Numbered from the stretch's first letter, positions 1 through 9,767 are shown. The stretch is 64,000 bases of DNA from Clostridium sp. BNL1100 (GCF_000244875.1 NC_016791.1:2547001-2611000); one strand, 5' to 3'. The notes: generated by a model not told the origin, from the sequence alone. Program-made: numbers and translations.

Positions 1-1890
1 TTCCATATAGTACTGTTCAAATTTATCTATTGGTTCAGAATAAGTCTCATAAATCTCTTGTTCTTCAAACCCCTGATCAGGAGCAGTTACAGCATCTGAT
101 TCCTCAGGTTCTGAATCAGTTATCCTGTCGTTGTCCTTTAGTATGTATTCAGGACTGACGATTTCCCCATTTACCCGCAATAAACTGCTTTCAAGACCAA
201 GTTCAAATTTTGTTAAGAAGTCCTTTAGTGTGACTATTTCCTCTATTTGAACCTTATCACCATTTTTTATAGGTACATCCATACCGCATACCTGCCCGTT
301 AATTGAACAGTACGGTACGAGCTCTATCCTGTCTTCGTTCAAAAAGACAGTTAGTCCTCTTGCGTATTTTATATAATCAGTCGCTCTCTTTTGGGCGTCC
401 ATACCATTGTATGAAGGCTTTATATAAATGGAATCATTATTATTTATTCTAGTATCAAGACTTGCCGGCTCATTGTTAACGAAAATTTCAGCCGCCATTC
501 CAAGTTCACCCTTAATGCTCATATCTTTACCATTAAGTGTGAACTTCAATGTCTTACCTGATCTGCCAATCAGCTTATCAGGATTATATCCTACCAATAT
601 TAAAGCATCTGCTACACTTAGCTTCTTGGAATTGAACAGCTTTATTTTATTTTCATTTACAGTGACAGTCATAAAGTCCTGGCCTCTTTGCATATGTGCC
701 ATCATAGCTATCCCAAAAGGTGTGATGGATTCAGGCCCTGTTAGCTTTTTAATCTTGGTCTTTATGTTTTGTATTACATCCCTCCCCCTTACTGCAACTC
801 TGTTATCAGGAAGTCCCAGTCCTTCAGCTATCCTGTTTGTAAGCCCGGGTATCTGGCTCCCGCCTCCTATCAAAAACACCGCATTGGGAGCCTTTTGGTT
901 AAATTCCAGAATTTTATCACATATACTTCCTGCTAAAAAATCTATAGCAGGCGTTATTATTTCAATAGCCTTTTGGTGTGTAATCTCATACTTATTCCCT
1001 AGTATATCTGTATACTTGATATTTTCTGTACCAGATGAAATAGATATTTTAATTTTTTCTGCTGTATTGAAATCAACCAAAAACTCCTGAGCGATTTTTT
1101 CGGTTATCTCGTCTCCAGCTATTGGAACCATGCCATAGGCCACTACGGAGCCGTCCCTGGTTAGTGCGATATCTGATGTTCCGGCACCAATATCAACCAG
1201 AACAAGATTCAAAAGTCTTAAATCCTTTGGAATAGTTACATTTATTGCAGCTATAGGCTCAAGAGTCAGACTTATTACCTCCAGTCCAACCTTTGACATA
1301 ACCGTGTACAAGCTGTCTACTACAACGTGAGGTAAGAATGTAGCCAGTACTTCCACCCCGATTTTCTTACCCTTATGCCCTACCAGTGACGAAATAACAT
1401 ACCCATTGAGAAAGTAGTTTACAACACTATACCCGACACAATAAAAGGTCATTTTTTCTTCATTGGATATTTCGTTATCAAGCTTAAATTGTGCATTCTG
1501 AATAGCGTCAACTTCCAGACTGCCAACAATTTCCGATGTTATTTCACGTCCCTGTTCAATATCGTATTCCAGTTTGGTCTGACTTGTTTTTAGAACCCTT
1601 CCTGCAGCTGCTATGGCTACTTTTGTCAAAGTAACCCCAAGTATCTTCTCCAGTCGTTCTTTTACTTGAGTTATTACTTCGGCAACCTTTTCAATATCAT
1701 GTATTTGTCCATCAAGCATTGCACGACTCTTATGTTCACATATCTCAGCCGCAACAACTCTGAAACATTCCTTCTCATAAACCCCTACTATACCTATAAC
1801 TGTTCTTGTTCCAATATCAAGAGCAAATATCAAATCTTCCTCATTAAAAGTTTCTACTTTAGTTTTTGTTATCTTCTGTTTACCAGGCAT
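1..1890 (-). CDS. FtsA/PilM-like actin-fold ATPase, C-terminus cut by window edge
   Basis: Cytoplasmic actin-like ATPase related to the cell-division protein FtsA. The frame is open from the ATG at 1890 (GGGGG ribosome site just upstream) to base 1, giving 630 codons with no stop, so the C-terminus lies outside. Phosphate-1 loop ALDIGTRT is at residues 23-30, an SHS2-like stretch (KVAIAAAGR) at 90-98, phosphate-2 loop DIGAGTSD at 233-240, and the adenosine loop IGGGSQIPG at 341-349. Classical FtsA ends near residue 420. This protein continues with two similar modules at about 407-490 and 512-592, each ending in VNxE followed by INNND/LKDND and I, which look like beta-grasp folds. It is the last gene of a set with nth, glgA and an HD-GYP gene. 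Family assignment is firm; a role in division is inferred from FtsA only. Confidence 0.85.
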   Translation of the reverse strand, partial: MPGKQKITKTKVETFNEEDLIFALDIGTRTVIGIVGVYEKECFRVVAAEICEHKSRAMLDGQIHDIEKVAEVITQVKERLEKILGVTLTKVAIAAAGRVLKTSQTKLEYDIEQGREITSEIVGSLEVDAIQNAQFKLDNEISNEEKMTFYCVGYSVVNYFLNGYVISSLVGHKGKKIGVEVLATFLPHVVVDSLYTVMSKVGLEVISLTLEPIAAINVTIPKDLRLLNLVLVDIGAGTSDIALTRDGSVVAYGMVPIAGDEITEKIAQEFLVDFNTAEKIKISISSGTENIKYTDILGNKYEITHQKAIEIITPAIDFLAGSICDKILEFNQKAPNAVFLIGGGSQIPGLTNRIAEGLGLPDNRVAVRGRDVIQNIKTKIKKLTGPESITPFGIAMMAHMQRGQDFMTVTVNENKIKLFNSKKLSVADALILVGYNPDKLIGRSGKTLKFTLNGKDMSIKGELGMAAEIFVNNEPASLDTRINNNDSIYIKPSYNGMDAQKRATDYIKYARGLTVFLNEDRIELVPYCSINGQVCGMDVPIKNGDKVQIEEIVTLKDFLTKFELGLESSLLRVNGEIVSPEYILKDNDRITDSEPEESDAVTAPDQGFEEQEIYETYSEPIDKFEQYYME

Positions 1891-1923
1891 ACATTACCCC
1901 CATGTATAAAAACAGTCGTGACC

Positions 1924-2556
1924 CTATTTCTTAGCATAATAACTACATAAATGATTCATTTCACACTTTTCACATTCAGGTTTTCTTGCGTTACACACAG
2001 CTCTGCCATGAAAGACCAACTTATGGCAAAAGTCTGCCCATTTATCTTTAGGAATTATTTTCTGTAAATCGTATTCAATCTTCTCAGGATCTTCATTCTT
2101 GGTTAGACCCGTTCTGTTTGAAAGCCTTTTAGCATGAGTGTCAACAACTACTCCCTGCTTTCCATGTATCTCATATAAGTAAAGGTTTGCTGTCTTACGT
2201 CCTACTCCGGGCAATTCAAGCAGTTCCTCCATATTATCAGGAATTTTTCCGTTGTATTTTTCAGTAATAATCTTACAGCAAGCGATTATGTTTTTTGCTT
2301 TATTTCTGTAAAATCCCGTTGATTTAATATCCTCCTCCAGTTCTCTTACATCTGCATTTGCAAATGCCTCTACCGTAGGATACTTTTTATATAAATCCTT
2401 TGCAACTATATTTACCCTGGCATCAGTACACTGGGCTGCAAGTTGAGTAGAAATCAAAAGCTGAAGCGGATTCTCATACTGCAGGGAACACTCAGCATCA
2501 GGATAAAGCTTGTCAAGAACTTCTATCATCTGCAGAACCTTTTCCTTTTTAGTCAT
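1924..2556 (-). CDS. nth: Endonuclease III (DNA glycosylase/AP lyase)
   Basis: Base-excision repair enzyme that removes oxidised pyrimidines and cleaves the abasic site by beta-elimination. The 210-residue length is normal for bacterial Nth. The helix-hairpin-helix LPGVGRKTA (115-123) carries the catalytic Lys121, and the catalytic Asp139 sits in VDTHAKR. A [4Fe-4S] loop with C188-X6-C195-X2-C198-X5-C204 closes the protein. It starts 27 bases after glgA ends and precedes the FtsA-like gene by 33 bases, so the three are probably co-transcribed. Confidence 0.96.
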   Translation of the reverse strand: MTKKEKVLQMIEVLDKLYPDAECSLQYENPLQLLISTQLAAQCTDARVNIVAKDLYKKYPTVEAFANADVRELEEDIKSTGFYRNKAKNIIACCKIITEKYNGKIPDNMEELLELPGVGRKTANLYLYEIHGKQGVVVDTHAKRLSNRTGLTKNEDPEKIEYDLQKIIPKDKWADFCHKLVFHGRAVCNARKPECEKCEMNHLCSYYAKK

Positions 2557-2583
2557 CGAATTTTATACCTTCTTTGTGTTATG

Positions 2584-4053
2584 TTATCTATTTTTGTTTT
2601 CTATAGCTATATTATATAAATCTAAGTACTTAATACAAGGCTTCTTCCAAGAAAAATCACTTTCCAATGCCCTGACAACCAGTTCTTCCCACTCTTTACT
2701 CTTTTTGTAATAAACCTGTATTGCCCTATTCAAAGTATTCTCAAATTCCTTTTCATCAAATTCAGAGAAAGAGAACCCATTTCCGTTTTTTCTATCCTTA
2801 TCATAATCTATTACAGTTTCAGCAAGGCCTCCTGTAGCCCTTACAACGGGAATAGTACCATATCTGAAACTAATAATCTGTCCTAAGCCGCACGGTTCGA
2901 AACGAGAAGGCATTAAGAACATATCTGCTGAGGCATATATCTTTTTAGCCAGTTTTTGATTGAATTCCAAAAAAACTGCTACATTATCGGGGTACTTTTT
3001 CTCAAGTTCCTTAAATGAGTTGTGATAATATTCATCCCCGATTCCAAGCACAGCCAACTGTATATCATTTTCTTTTATAAATCTGTCAATACACCCCAAA
3101 ATTAGTTCCAGCCCCTTCTGGTGTGTCAATCTCGTAACAACTGCCAACAGTGGAGCATCACTTTCAGCTAAGCCGACCTCTTTCTGGAATTTTCTTTTAT
3201 TTTCCTTCTTATTCCATGGGCACTTAGAGTCATAAACCTTATATATATCTTCATTCTTACCGGGATCGAACTCTTCGTAAGATATTCCATTTACAATACC
3301 AAAAAGGTCTTTTTTCCTGTTATTAAGTATACCTTCCATTTTTTCTCCGTATGCAGTTGAAAGAATTTCTTCTGCATACTGCTTGCTTACTGTATTTATT
3401 TTATCGGAATATACAAGCCCGCATTTCATAAAGCTGAACATTCCATAAAATTCAGCCTTGTCATAGGTAAAGAAGTCTTCCTCCACGTTCAGAAAACCGC
3501 ATATATCAGCACCGAAATTTCCTTGATACTCAAGATTGTGAATTGTATAAACCGTGGTAATATCTTTATAAAAATCCTGTTTTGCATATTTTTCTTTCAG
3601 CATCAGGCATAACGGGCCTGTATGCCAGTCATTGCAATGAATAATATCCGGCTTAAAGTCAATATATGGCAACATTTCAAGGGCTGCCTTGCACAGCATT
3701 ATAAATCTTTGTGCATCATCCTGATAGCAATATATACCGTCTCTATAATAATAATGATAGTTTTCTATAAAATAGACCTTAACTTCTTTTGAACCTGAAA
3801 CAGGTATACAGCTTTCCTTGATTACACATGTTTCTTTTCTTTCGCCCATTTCAACAGGAAAATCGGCAACATAAGTTAAATCTTTATTTATACTTTTGTA
3901 TCGTGGCATAAGCACTCTTACATCCTGCCCCAACAACGTTAACTCCTTTGGCAGAGAACCTGCAACATCAGCTAAGCCCCCGGTCTTTGCGAAAGGGTCA
4001 ACTTCTGCGGATACAAAAAGTATTTTTAACTGTTTATTAGATAAATTCACCAC
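2584..4053 (-). CDS. glgA: Glycogen synthase (ADP-glucose type, GT5)
   Basis: Transfers glucose from ADP-glucose to the non-reducing end of an alpha-1,4-glucan. The 489 residues match bacterial GlgA. The donor-binding KTGGLADVAG is at about 23-32, and the C-terminal GT-B domain has EPCGLGQIISFRYGTIPVVRATGGLAETV with the catalytic Glu. The start is a GTG at 4053 behind GGAGG; a second GTG follows directly and would also fit. No glgC, glgD, glgB or phosphorylase is nearby, so the rest of the glycogen pathway must be elsewhere. It lies 15 bases after the HD-GYP gene. Confidence 0.95.
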   Translation of the reverse strand: MVNLSNKQLKILFVSAEVDPFAKTGGLADVAGSLPKELTLLGQDVRVLMPRYKSINKDLTYVADFPVEMGERKETCVIKESCIPVSGSKEVKVYFIENYHYYYRDGIYCYQDDAQRFIMLCKAALEMLPYIDFKPDIIHCNDWHTGPLCLMLKEKYAKQDFYKDITTVYTIHNLEYQGNFGADICGFLNVEEDFFTYDKAEFYGMFSFMKCGLVYSDKINTVSKQYAEEILSTAYGEKMEGILNNRKKDLFGIVNGISYEEFDPGKNEDIYKVYDSKCPWNKKENKRKFQKEVGLAESDAPLLAVVTRLTHQKGLELILGCIDRFIKENDIQLAVLGIGDEYYHNSFKELEKKYPDNVAVFLEFNQKLAKKIYASADMFLMPSRFEPCGLGQIISFRYGTIPVVRATGGLAETVIDYDKDRKNGNGFSFSEFDEKEFENTLNRAIQVYYKKSKEWEELVVRALESDFSWKKPCIKYLDLYNIAIENKNR

Positions 4054-4068
4054 ATTACCTCCAAAATG

Positions 4069-5535
4069 CTAGTTGTTAATCAGCTCTTTAATCATGTTTA
4101 TAAAAAGATCCGATATTCTTGGGTCAAACTGAATCCCCTTGCATCTTTCAATTTCGTTAATTGCCAATTCCATTGTCATACCTCTTCGGTATGTTCTGTC
4201 ACTTGTCATTGCATCAAAGGCATCGGCTATACATAATATTCTTCCTAAAAGACTGATTTCCTCACCCTTCAGCCCATTAGGATAACCTCCACCGTTATAT
4301 TTTTCGTGATGTTCCAGAATTGCTTTTAAGCCGTTTCTTAAAAACTCTACATTTTTAAGTATATTATAGGAAATGAGTGGATGTTTTTTAATTTCTTCAT
4401 ATTCACCATCAGTTAATTTGTCTGATTTATTGAGAATTGAAGCTGATACTCCTATCTTTCCAATATCGTGCAAAATAGCCGCATATCTTAAATCCTGTAT
4501 AGTATCTTCATCCAACTTCATGCGAGCAGCAATTTCACATGAAATTTCCATCACCCTCTGGCAATGTCCGCTGGTATAAGCATCCTTTGCCTCGATTGCA
4601 TTTACCAAAGACATAACAGTTTGTATATATCCTGTATTTAGGCTTTCTGAGTACCTTAGAAGCTCTTCATTTTTTTGGCGAAGTTCGTCCTTGGCTATAT
4701 TGAGACTTTCAATATTATTATTCAAATCGTCGTTTACCGCAGCAGTTTCCTCATAAAGGGCTTCTATTTCCTGCTTTTGTAAATATACATCATTTATTAG
4801 CTGAGATTTATACATGGCAACAGCCGCATAATTTGCAAGACTTTGGAGAAATGTAAGGTTTACTTTTTTAAAAGAATCTTTATTTTTTGTTTCTAGAAAA
4901 ATAACACCCAACTGTTCGTCTGATATGCTCAGTGGTATCACAAGCTTATCTCCCAGTATACCTCTTCTTTTAATCTCAATTCCGCATTTAACTACAACGG
5001 AATTTGTATTAAAACATTGTGTAACAACAGAATCCTCATCAAAATATTTCCCTACTTCTCCAAACACTATTTCTCCCAATTCATATTTACAATATATATC
5101 TTGAGAATTTACATCTTTGAAGCAAATAAGGCACCTGTCACACCCGGTAAACTTTTTAAATACATCGTACACATATCTAATTATATTTTCAATTTCAATT
5201 GTAGAGTTAAATTTTTCAGACGTTATGCTTAAAGCTTCCAACTGATTCTGTTTTTCTACAAGAAGTTTTAAAGTCTTAAAATAGCTCTTTCCCGCTATTG
5301 TATTGAGAAGATACTCATTTTGCTGGAGAATACCATATTTTTTTATATTTTTTCGGTTTTTTCTATCTATAATAATATATTCACAAATATCATATGCTAA
5401 AAATAAAATACACAAACCACAAGTTATAGCCAACGGTTTCTCAGCATTCATATAAATTCCGTATATAAAGCATGGTAAAGCTATAACGCATATAATTATT
5501 TTAACTAGATGTGAATAATATTTGCTTAAGTTCAT
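4069..5535 (-). CDS. Membrane GAF/HD-GYP-domain phosphodiesterase
   Basis: Probable cyclic-di-GMP phosphodiesterase. Two N-terminal membrane segments (about 10-28 and 33-52) are followed by a GAF-type sensor domain (about 85-250), a coiled-coil linker rich in Glu, Lys and Asn, and a C-terminal HD-GYP domain. The HD pair is in ILHDIGKIG (His356), and HHEKYNGGGYPNGL supplies the HHE and GYP signatures; DAFDAMTSDRTYR is also present. The ATG at 5535 was chosen because GGAGG sits 6 bases before it. An upstream in-frame ATG at 5550 overlaps that ribosome site and has none of its own. The sensed signal is unknown. Confidence 0.88.
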   Translation of the reverse strand: MNLSKYYSHLVKIIICVIALPCFIYGIYMNAEKPLAITCGLCILFLAYDICEYIIIDRKNRKNIKKYGILQQNEYLLNTIAGKSYFKTLKLLVEKQNQLEALSITSEKFNSTIEIENIIRYVYDVFKKFTGCDRCLICFKDVNSQDIYCKYELGEIVFGEVGKYFDEDSVVTQCFNTNSVVVKCGIEIKRRGILGDKLVIPLSISDEQLGVIFLETKNKDSFKKVNLTFLQSLANYAAVAMYKSQLINDVYLQKQEIEALYEETAAVNDDLNNNIESLNIAKDELRQKNEELLRYSESLNTGYIQTVMSLVNAIEAKDAYTSGHCQRVMEISCEIAARMKLDEDTIQDLRYAAILHDIGKIGVSASILNKSDKLTDGEYEEIKKHPLISYNILKNVEFLRNGLKAILEHHEKYNGGGYPNGLKGEEISLLGRILCIADAFDAMTSDRTYRRGMTMELAINEIERCKGIQFDPRISDLFINMIKELINN

Positions 5536-5660
5536 ATATGCCTCCAGCATTTTATAATTCCAGAAAAATCCTTAGATTATATATCTAATTGTAAATTTTT
5601 TTTTACTTATTAGCAATACAATTTATTTATTCCCTAAATTTTTTTTATTTTTCAATTAAA

Positions 5661-5705
5661 GAAAGCTGTCCAATGAAACAATAAATTGTTCACAAGACAG
5701 CTTTC
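5661..5705 (-). terminator. Rho-independent terminator after htrA
   Basis: A 10-bp stem GAAAGCTGTC/GACAGCTTTC at 5661-5670 and 5696-5705, with an inner AACAAT/ATTGTT pairing, lies 14 bases past the htrA stop. The run of T on the minus strand is interrupted, so strength is uncertain. Confidence 0.7.
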
Positions 5706-5718
5706 ATTTAAATGTTAT

Positions 5719-7275
5719 TTACTTTGTTTCGCCTAATTTCGCCTGAACAGTTTTTGTATTTCCATCTCTGAAGATTTCAATCTTAACAACATCTCCAGGT
5801 TTCATCTTATTCTTCAATTCTTCAAGCTCATCATAGGACTTAACTGCTTTATTATTGAATTTAGTTATTACGTCCCCAGGCATTATACCTGCTTTAGCAG
5901 CGGCACCAAACAGTTCAACATCTGCTACATATACACCTGCCGGCATATTATTTGCCTTTGCTATATCCTCCGTATATTGCTCATTAACTGAAATCCCCAG
6001 ATAAGGTTTTGCAATGTAGGTTTTTGTCATAAGTTCGTCTGCTATTCTTTTTGCTTCATTTACGGGGATTGCAAAACCAAGTCCTTCAAATCCTGTTGCA
6101 ACCATTTTTACTGTATTTACTCCAATAAGCTGTCCCTTAATATTCACCAATGCACCGCCGCTGTTTCCGGGGTTTATAGCAGCATCTGTCTGAACAAGCC
6201 TAATTCTCTTTCCTCCATCCAACTGAACGGTTCTGTTTAGTCCACTAATAACACCGTATGTCAAAGAACCCATGTATTCGAGGCCTCCCGGATTGCCTAT
6301 TGCAATGGCCGGCTCACCTATTTTAATGTCATCTGAATTACCAAACTCTATAACAGGTAGATTTGTCTCATTTATTTTCAAAACAGCAAGGTCTGTTTTA
6401 GAATCGTAGCCTTTAACTGTCGCAGAATATGGCTTATCTATTTTGTTTGGAAGGAACACTTCAATTTTTGCATCACTTCTGATACCTCTGGTTTTGTCAT
6501 TTAAAGCCCCTTCAATAACGTGATGGTTAGTAAGGATATATCCATCTGCACTAATTATTATTCCTGAACCTTCGCCGCCTTCAGACTGAACACCAAATAA
6601 TTCATTTGTATTCTGATAAGATGTTTTTATACCAACTACAGAAGGCCCAACTTTTTCTGCTACACTTGTAACTGCTGATTCTCCGTTTTGTACAATTTCT
6701 ACTCGTTTTAGTTCTCCGGTAATATTGGGTTGTGTACTTTCTGTTTTAAGACCCGGGAAATTATTTCCAAGGTATTCTTTAATATGTGGCTGTACAACCG
6801 GAGCTATAAAAAGCATTAACAATGCAAGAAGAGCTGCTCCAACAAGTGAGCTTACAGCTGATACCAATACATATTTCCATGCATTAGACTTTTTAGTATT
6901 TGTTTTTTTAAAGCTTTCCTTGTAATAATTGTTATAAGCCGGGCTCGTTACACCTTGCGTTTCCCAACTGTTATCTTTTACACTAAAATCAGACGTAACG
7001 CCTTCTTGTGGTCTGGTTTGTGATTCTTGTGTGTTTAAATCAACAGTATCTTGATTTGTTTTTTCTCCGGCTACATTATCAACCGGCTCATTATTCTCAA
7101 TTACAGGATTCATTTTTTCATATTGGTCGCTACTATTTGTGTTATCCTCCTGACTTTCATTTACAGACCCCTGTGATTCAGAATTACTGTTTACTTCATA
7201 AGTGCCGTTATCATTCTGCGGCTGGTCACTATTGGAACCATTTTCATTTATCTTATCATCTCTATCGTCGATCAT
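5719..7275 (-). CDS. htrA: HtrA/DegP-family membrane-anchored serine protease with PDZ domain
   Basis: Envelope quality-control protease acting outside the membrane. Residues 1-130 are a polar, low-complexity cytoplasmic region rich in Asn, Ser, Gln and Asp. One transmembrane helix lies at about 135-160 and the trypsin-like domain follows. The catalytic triad is His252 (TNHHVIEG), Asp295 (KTDLAVLKI) and Ser372 (NPGNSGGALVN). A single PDZ domain occupies about 425-515, which is usual for Gram-positive HtrA. It is the third gene after a response regulator and a sensor kinase, so its expression is probably set by that pair, as in CssRS-HtrA or WalRK-HtrA arrangements. Confidence 0.93.
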   Translation of the reverse strand: MIDDRDDKINENGSNSDQPQNDNGTYEVNSNSESQGSVNESQEDNTNSSDQYEKMNPVIENNEPVDNVAGEKTNQDTVDLNTQESQTRPQEGVTSDFSVKDNSWETQGVTSPAYNNYYKESFKKTNTKKSNAWKYVLVSAVSSLVGAALLALLMLFIAPVVQPHIKEYLGNNFPGLKTESTQPNITGELKRVEIVQNGESAVTSVAEKVGPSVVGIKTSYQNTNELFGVQSEGGEGSGIIISADGYILTNHHVIEGALNDKTRGIRSDAKIEVFLPNKIDKPYSATVKGYDSKTDLAVLKINETNLPVIEFGNSDDIKIGEPAIAIGNPGGLEYMGSLTYGVISGLNRTVQLDGGKRIRLVQTDAAINPGNSGGALVNIKGQLIGVNTVKMVATGFEGLGFAIPVNEAKRIADELMTKTYIAKPYLGISVNEQYTEDIAKANNMPAGVYVADVELFGAAAKAGIMPGDVITKFNNKAVKSYDELEELKNKMKPGDVVKIEIFRDGNTKTVQAKLGETK

Positions 7276-7346
7276 TATGAAGTCTCCCTTCCTTTTTCTA
7301 TAGTTTTATTTTAAAGATGTATTTTTAAAAAAGTATGAACAAAGTG

Positions 7347-8873
7347 TTAATCTTCAATATGACTTTTGTAGTAATCAAGTGTAAACGTAAACTTTGTTCC
7401 TTTTCCTACCTCACTTTCTACCCATATATCCTGCTTATGTTCAGTTATAATATTTTTTACGATTGCTAAACCAAGACCGGTACCTGTTTTATCCTTTCCC
7501 CTTGATTTATCGGATTTGTAAAATCTGTCCCATATTCTTTTTTTATCATCGCTGTCTATTCCGATGCCGTTATCTTTAACAGATACATTGACCTTATCTT
7601 TATTCTTTGCAGTTTCAACTATTATCTTACCATTTTCATTTGAAAATTTTACGGCATTGTGTAATAGGTTTATAATAACCCGTTCAATGGAGTCTTTGTC
7701 AGCTAATACCATCATGCTGTCTATCTCAAAATTAGCTTCAATTTCTATATTTTTAGAGGTGATTAGAGTTTCCAACTTTATTACGCAAATTCTTATTAAT
7801 TCGTTTATGTCAAATGCCTTCATAGATAACGTCAACTCACCGGATTCCATTTTCGCCAGATCCAGAAGATCATTCACCAATCTGTTAAGCCTGTTGGTTT
7901 CATCCCGCACAATCCTTAAGTAGTCTTTTTGCTTTTCAGGCGGTATAGTACCGTCAAGGATACCTTCTATAAAGCCTCTTATAGAGGTCATTGGCGTGCG
8001 TAGTTCGTGGGAAACATTGGCAATAAACCCTCTTCTGAGCTCTTCCAGCCTATGCAAATCTTCAACCATATGATTAAAACTGTCCGCAAGTTGCCCTATC
8101 TCATCCTGCGAACTGACCACAATTCTTTTTTGGAAGTCTCCCCCTGCAATTATTTTTGCGGCATTGTTAATCTGTTTTAAAGGACGTGTAAACCTTATTG
8201 AAAATATATAAACTAGAATTATTGCCAGAATTATGGCTACTCCACCTGAAATAAGAAATAGGCTGAATACCGAGGTTCTTACTTTTTGAATTGCAGGTAC
8301 CGGAGTATGCAGGTAAACGGCCGCTATAGTCTGCTGCCTGCCATTAATTGGTGTTACTTCAAAGGGCATCTGGATGGTAAGCCACGAACTTCCGTATTTT
8401 TGGAAAGCTTCATTACTAAAAAAGCCAAAAAAGTTTCCTGTTTCTGTTTGAGTTTTACCACTGCTATTCATTACTTTTATATATTGCCTTATATCCGGCA
8501 GCTTCGGATATCCCGAATCATCTATGTACTGCTTCAGAACATCACTTATTTGGTCATCGCTGGATACCGATATAAGGATATGTCCTGTATTATCGACAAT
8601 CCAAATTATAGAATTACTTGAAACACTATACATTTCAAGAGTTTGACGGAAAATCCCCTGCACCAGTTGGTTGTTTTTATTTGGTAGGTAATAATTGTAG
8701 AAGAAGTCCCTTATATTTTCTGCGCTCTCACCAAGAGTATCAGTCTGCTGTTTTGTTACGAAACCATTTAAAAAATAGTACAAAAAGCCTCCTGTAACTA
8801 CGTAGCTTAAAACAAGGAGTCCTATAAAAACCACTACGAGCTTCTGAAATATTGTCTTTTTAAATCTGATCAT
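7347..8873 (-). CDS. Sensor histidine kinase with periplasm-facing sensor and HAMP
   Basis: Membrane two-component kinase. It has a transmembrane helix at about 12-32, an extracytoplasmic sensor domain of roughly 165 residues, a second helix at about 200-225, a HAMP domain (RFTRPLKQI onward) and a HisKA dimerisation domain with phospho-acceptor His289 in NVSHELRTPM. The HATPase domain has N-box NLLHNAVKFS, G1 DNGIGI and G2 GTGLGLAIV. The start codon overlaps the stop of the response regulator gene (TAATG), indicating translational coupling. The layout resembles PhoR/ResE/WalK kinases; the signal is not readable, but linkage to htrA suggests envelope stress. Confidence 0.93.
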   Translation of the reverse strand: MIRFKKTIFQKLVVVFIGLLVLSYVVTGGFLYYFLNGFVTKQQTDTLGESAENIRDFFYNYYLPNKNNQLVQGIFRQTLEMYSVSSNSIIWIVDNTGHILISVSSDDQISDVLKQYIDDSGYPKLPDIRQYIKVMNSSGKTQTETGNFFGFFSNEAFQKYGSSWLTIQMPFEVTPINGRQQTIAAVYLHTPVPAIQKVRTSVFSLFLISGGVAIILAIILVYIFSIRFTRPLKQINNAAKIIAGGDFQKRIVVSSQDEIGQLADSFNHMVEDLHRLEELRRGFIANVSHELRTPMTSIRGFIEGILDGTIPPEKQKDYLRIVRDETNRLNRLVNDLLDLAKMESGELTLSMKAFDINELIRICVIKLETLITSKNIEIEANFEIDSMMVLADKDSIERVIINLLHNAVKFSNENGKIIVETAKNKDKVNVSVKDNGIGIDSDDKKRIWDRFYKSDKSRGKDKTGTGLGLAIVKNIITEHKQDIWVESEVGKGTKFTFTLDYYKSHIED

Positions 8874-9559
8874 TATTTCACCTCAAACTTATAGCCAACA
8901 CCCCATACGGTTTTTAGCTGCCACGGTTGACCTTCCAGATCTATTTTTTCACGAACTCTCTTTACGTGTACATCAACAGTTCTGGAATCCCCATAAAAAT
9001 CAAATCCCCATACGTGTTCCAGAAGCTGTTCCCTTGTAAAAACCTTATTTGGATTGGAGGCTAGGAAAAACAAGAGTTCCAGTTCCTTTGGAGGAAGTTC
9101 TATCAGGTTGCCCTTAAGCCTGATTGTATAATTGCTTTTATTTATAATCAGGTTTGGAAATGCAACTTCCAATGTATCAACTTCCTTATGCTCATATCTT
9201 CTCAATACTGCCTTTACCCTTGCAACAAGCTCTTTAGGCTCGAAGGGTTTAACCATGTAATCATCTGCTCCCAGCTCCAGTCCAAGGACCTTGTCAAAGG
9301 TTTCGCCTTTCGCAGTTAACATAATAATAGGTATAGAACTTACCTTCCTTATTTCCCGGCATACCTGCCAACCGTCAATTCCGGGAAGCATAATATCCAG
9401 AACTACCAGGCTAGGAGTCTGTATTTTAAATGTATCAACAGCGTTAAGCCCATTATAAGCATAAAGGACTTCATATCCTTCTTTTTCAAGGTATAGCCCT
9501 ATCAACTCACATATATTTCTGTCATCGTCAACTATTAATACTTTACTTTTACTACTCAT
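8873..9559 (-). CDS. OmpR/PhoB-family response regulator
   Basis: 228-residue DNA-binding regulator. The receiver domain has the acidic pocket VDDD at 10-13, phospho-acceptor Asp55 in LVVLDIMLPG, and the conserved Lys of VKPFEP. The C-terminal winged helix includes LLEHVWGFDFYGDSRTVDVH. It heads the operon with the kinase and htrA. A sigma-A-like promoter is visible upstream. Confidence 0.95.
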   Translation of the reverse strand: MSSKSKVLIVDDDRNICELIGLYLEKEGYEVLYAYNGLNAVDTFKIQTPSLVVLDIMLPGIDGWQVCREIRKVSSIPIIMLTAKGETFDKVLGLELGADDYMVKPFEPKELVARVKAVLRRYEHKEVDTLEVAFPNLIINKSNYTIRLKGNLIELPPKELELLFFLASNPNKVFTREQLLEHVWGFDFYGDSRTVDVHVKRVREKIDLEGQPWQLKTVWGVGYKFEVK

Positions 9560-9607
9560 AAGTACTCCTTGTCTTTATAAGTTAATTTTTTTCATAAAAT
9601 TAATTTA

Positions 9608-9637
9608 ATTATATCAATTCCGCATGAAAAAAGTTAA
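9608..9637 (-). promoter_or_regulatory. Sigma-A-like promoter for the regulator/kinase/htrA operon
   Basis: On the minus strand TTAACT (9632-9637) is followed after 18 bases by TATAAT (9608-9613), about 50 bases before the start codon. Upstream, TTAAC/TTAAA motifs recur in an AT-rich stretch and could be autoregulatory sites. Match by eye only. Confidence 0.45.
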
Positions 9638-9689
9638 AAATTTTAAATTGTTAACAAAAAATTAAAATCAGTATTATTGATAAACATAA

Positions 9690-9740
9690 AAAAACCTCTT
9701 TATTCATAGGTATTATTTTACCAAATAAATAAAAAGGTTT
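9690..9740 (-). terminator. Rho-independent terminator after spo0A
   Basis: On the minus strand AAACCTTTTTATT pairs with AATAAAGAGGTTT, with an inner GGTA/TACC pairing, followed by a T run. It starts 28 bases after the spo0A stop. Confidence 0.75.
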
Positions 9741-9767
9741 ATTACTAATTTCTAAAAGCATACCTTA

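Noticed and set aside
428-1090. 220-codon plus-strand ORF
   Set aside because: Antisense to the FtsA-like gene; no ribosome site and no recognisable domain. The minus-strand frame has clear actin-fold motifs.
5719-7275. Plus-strand ORFs at 6725 and 7008 as genes
   Set aside because: Both are antisense to the htrA reading frame and lack start signals.
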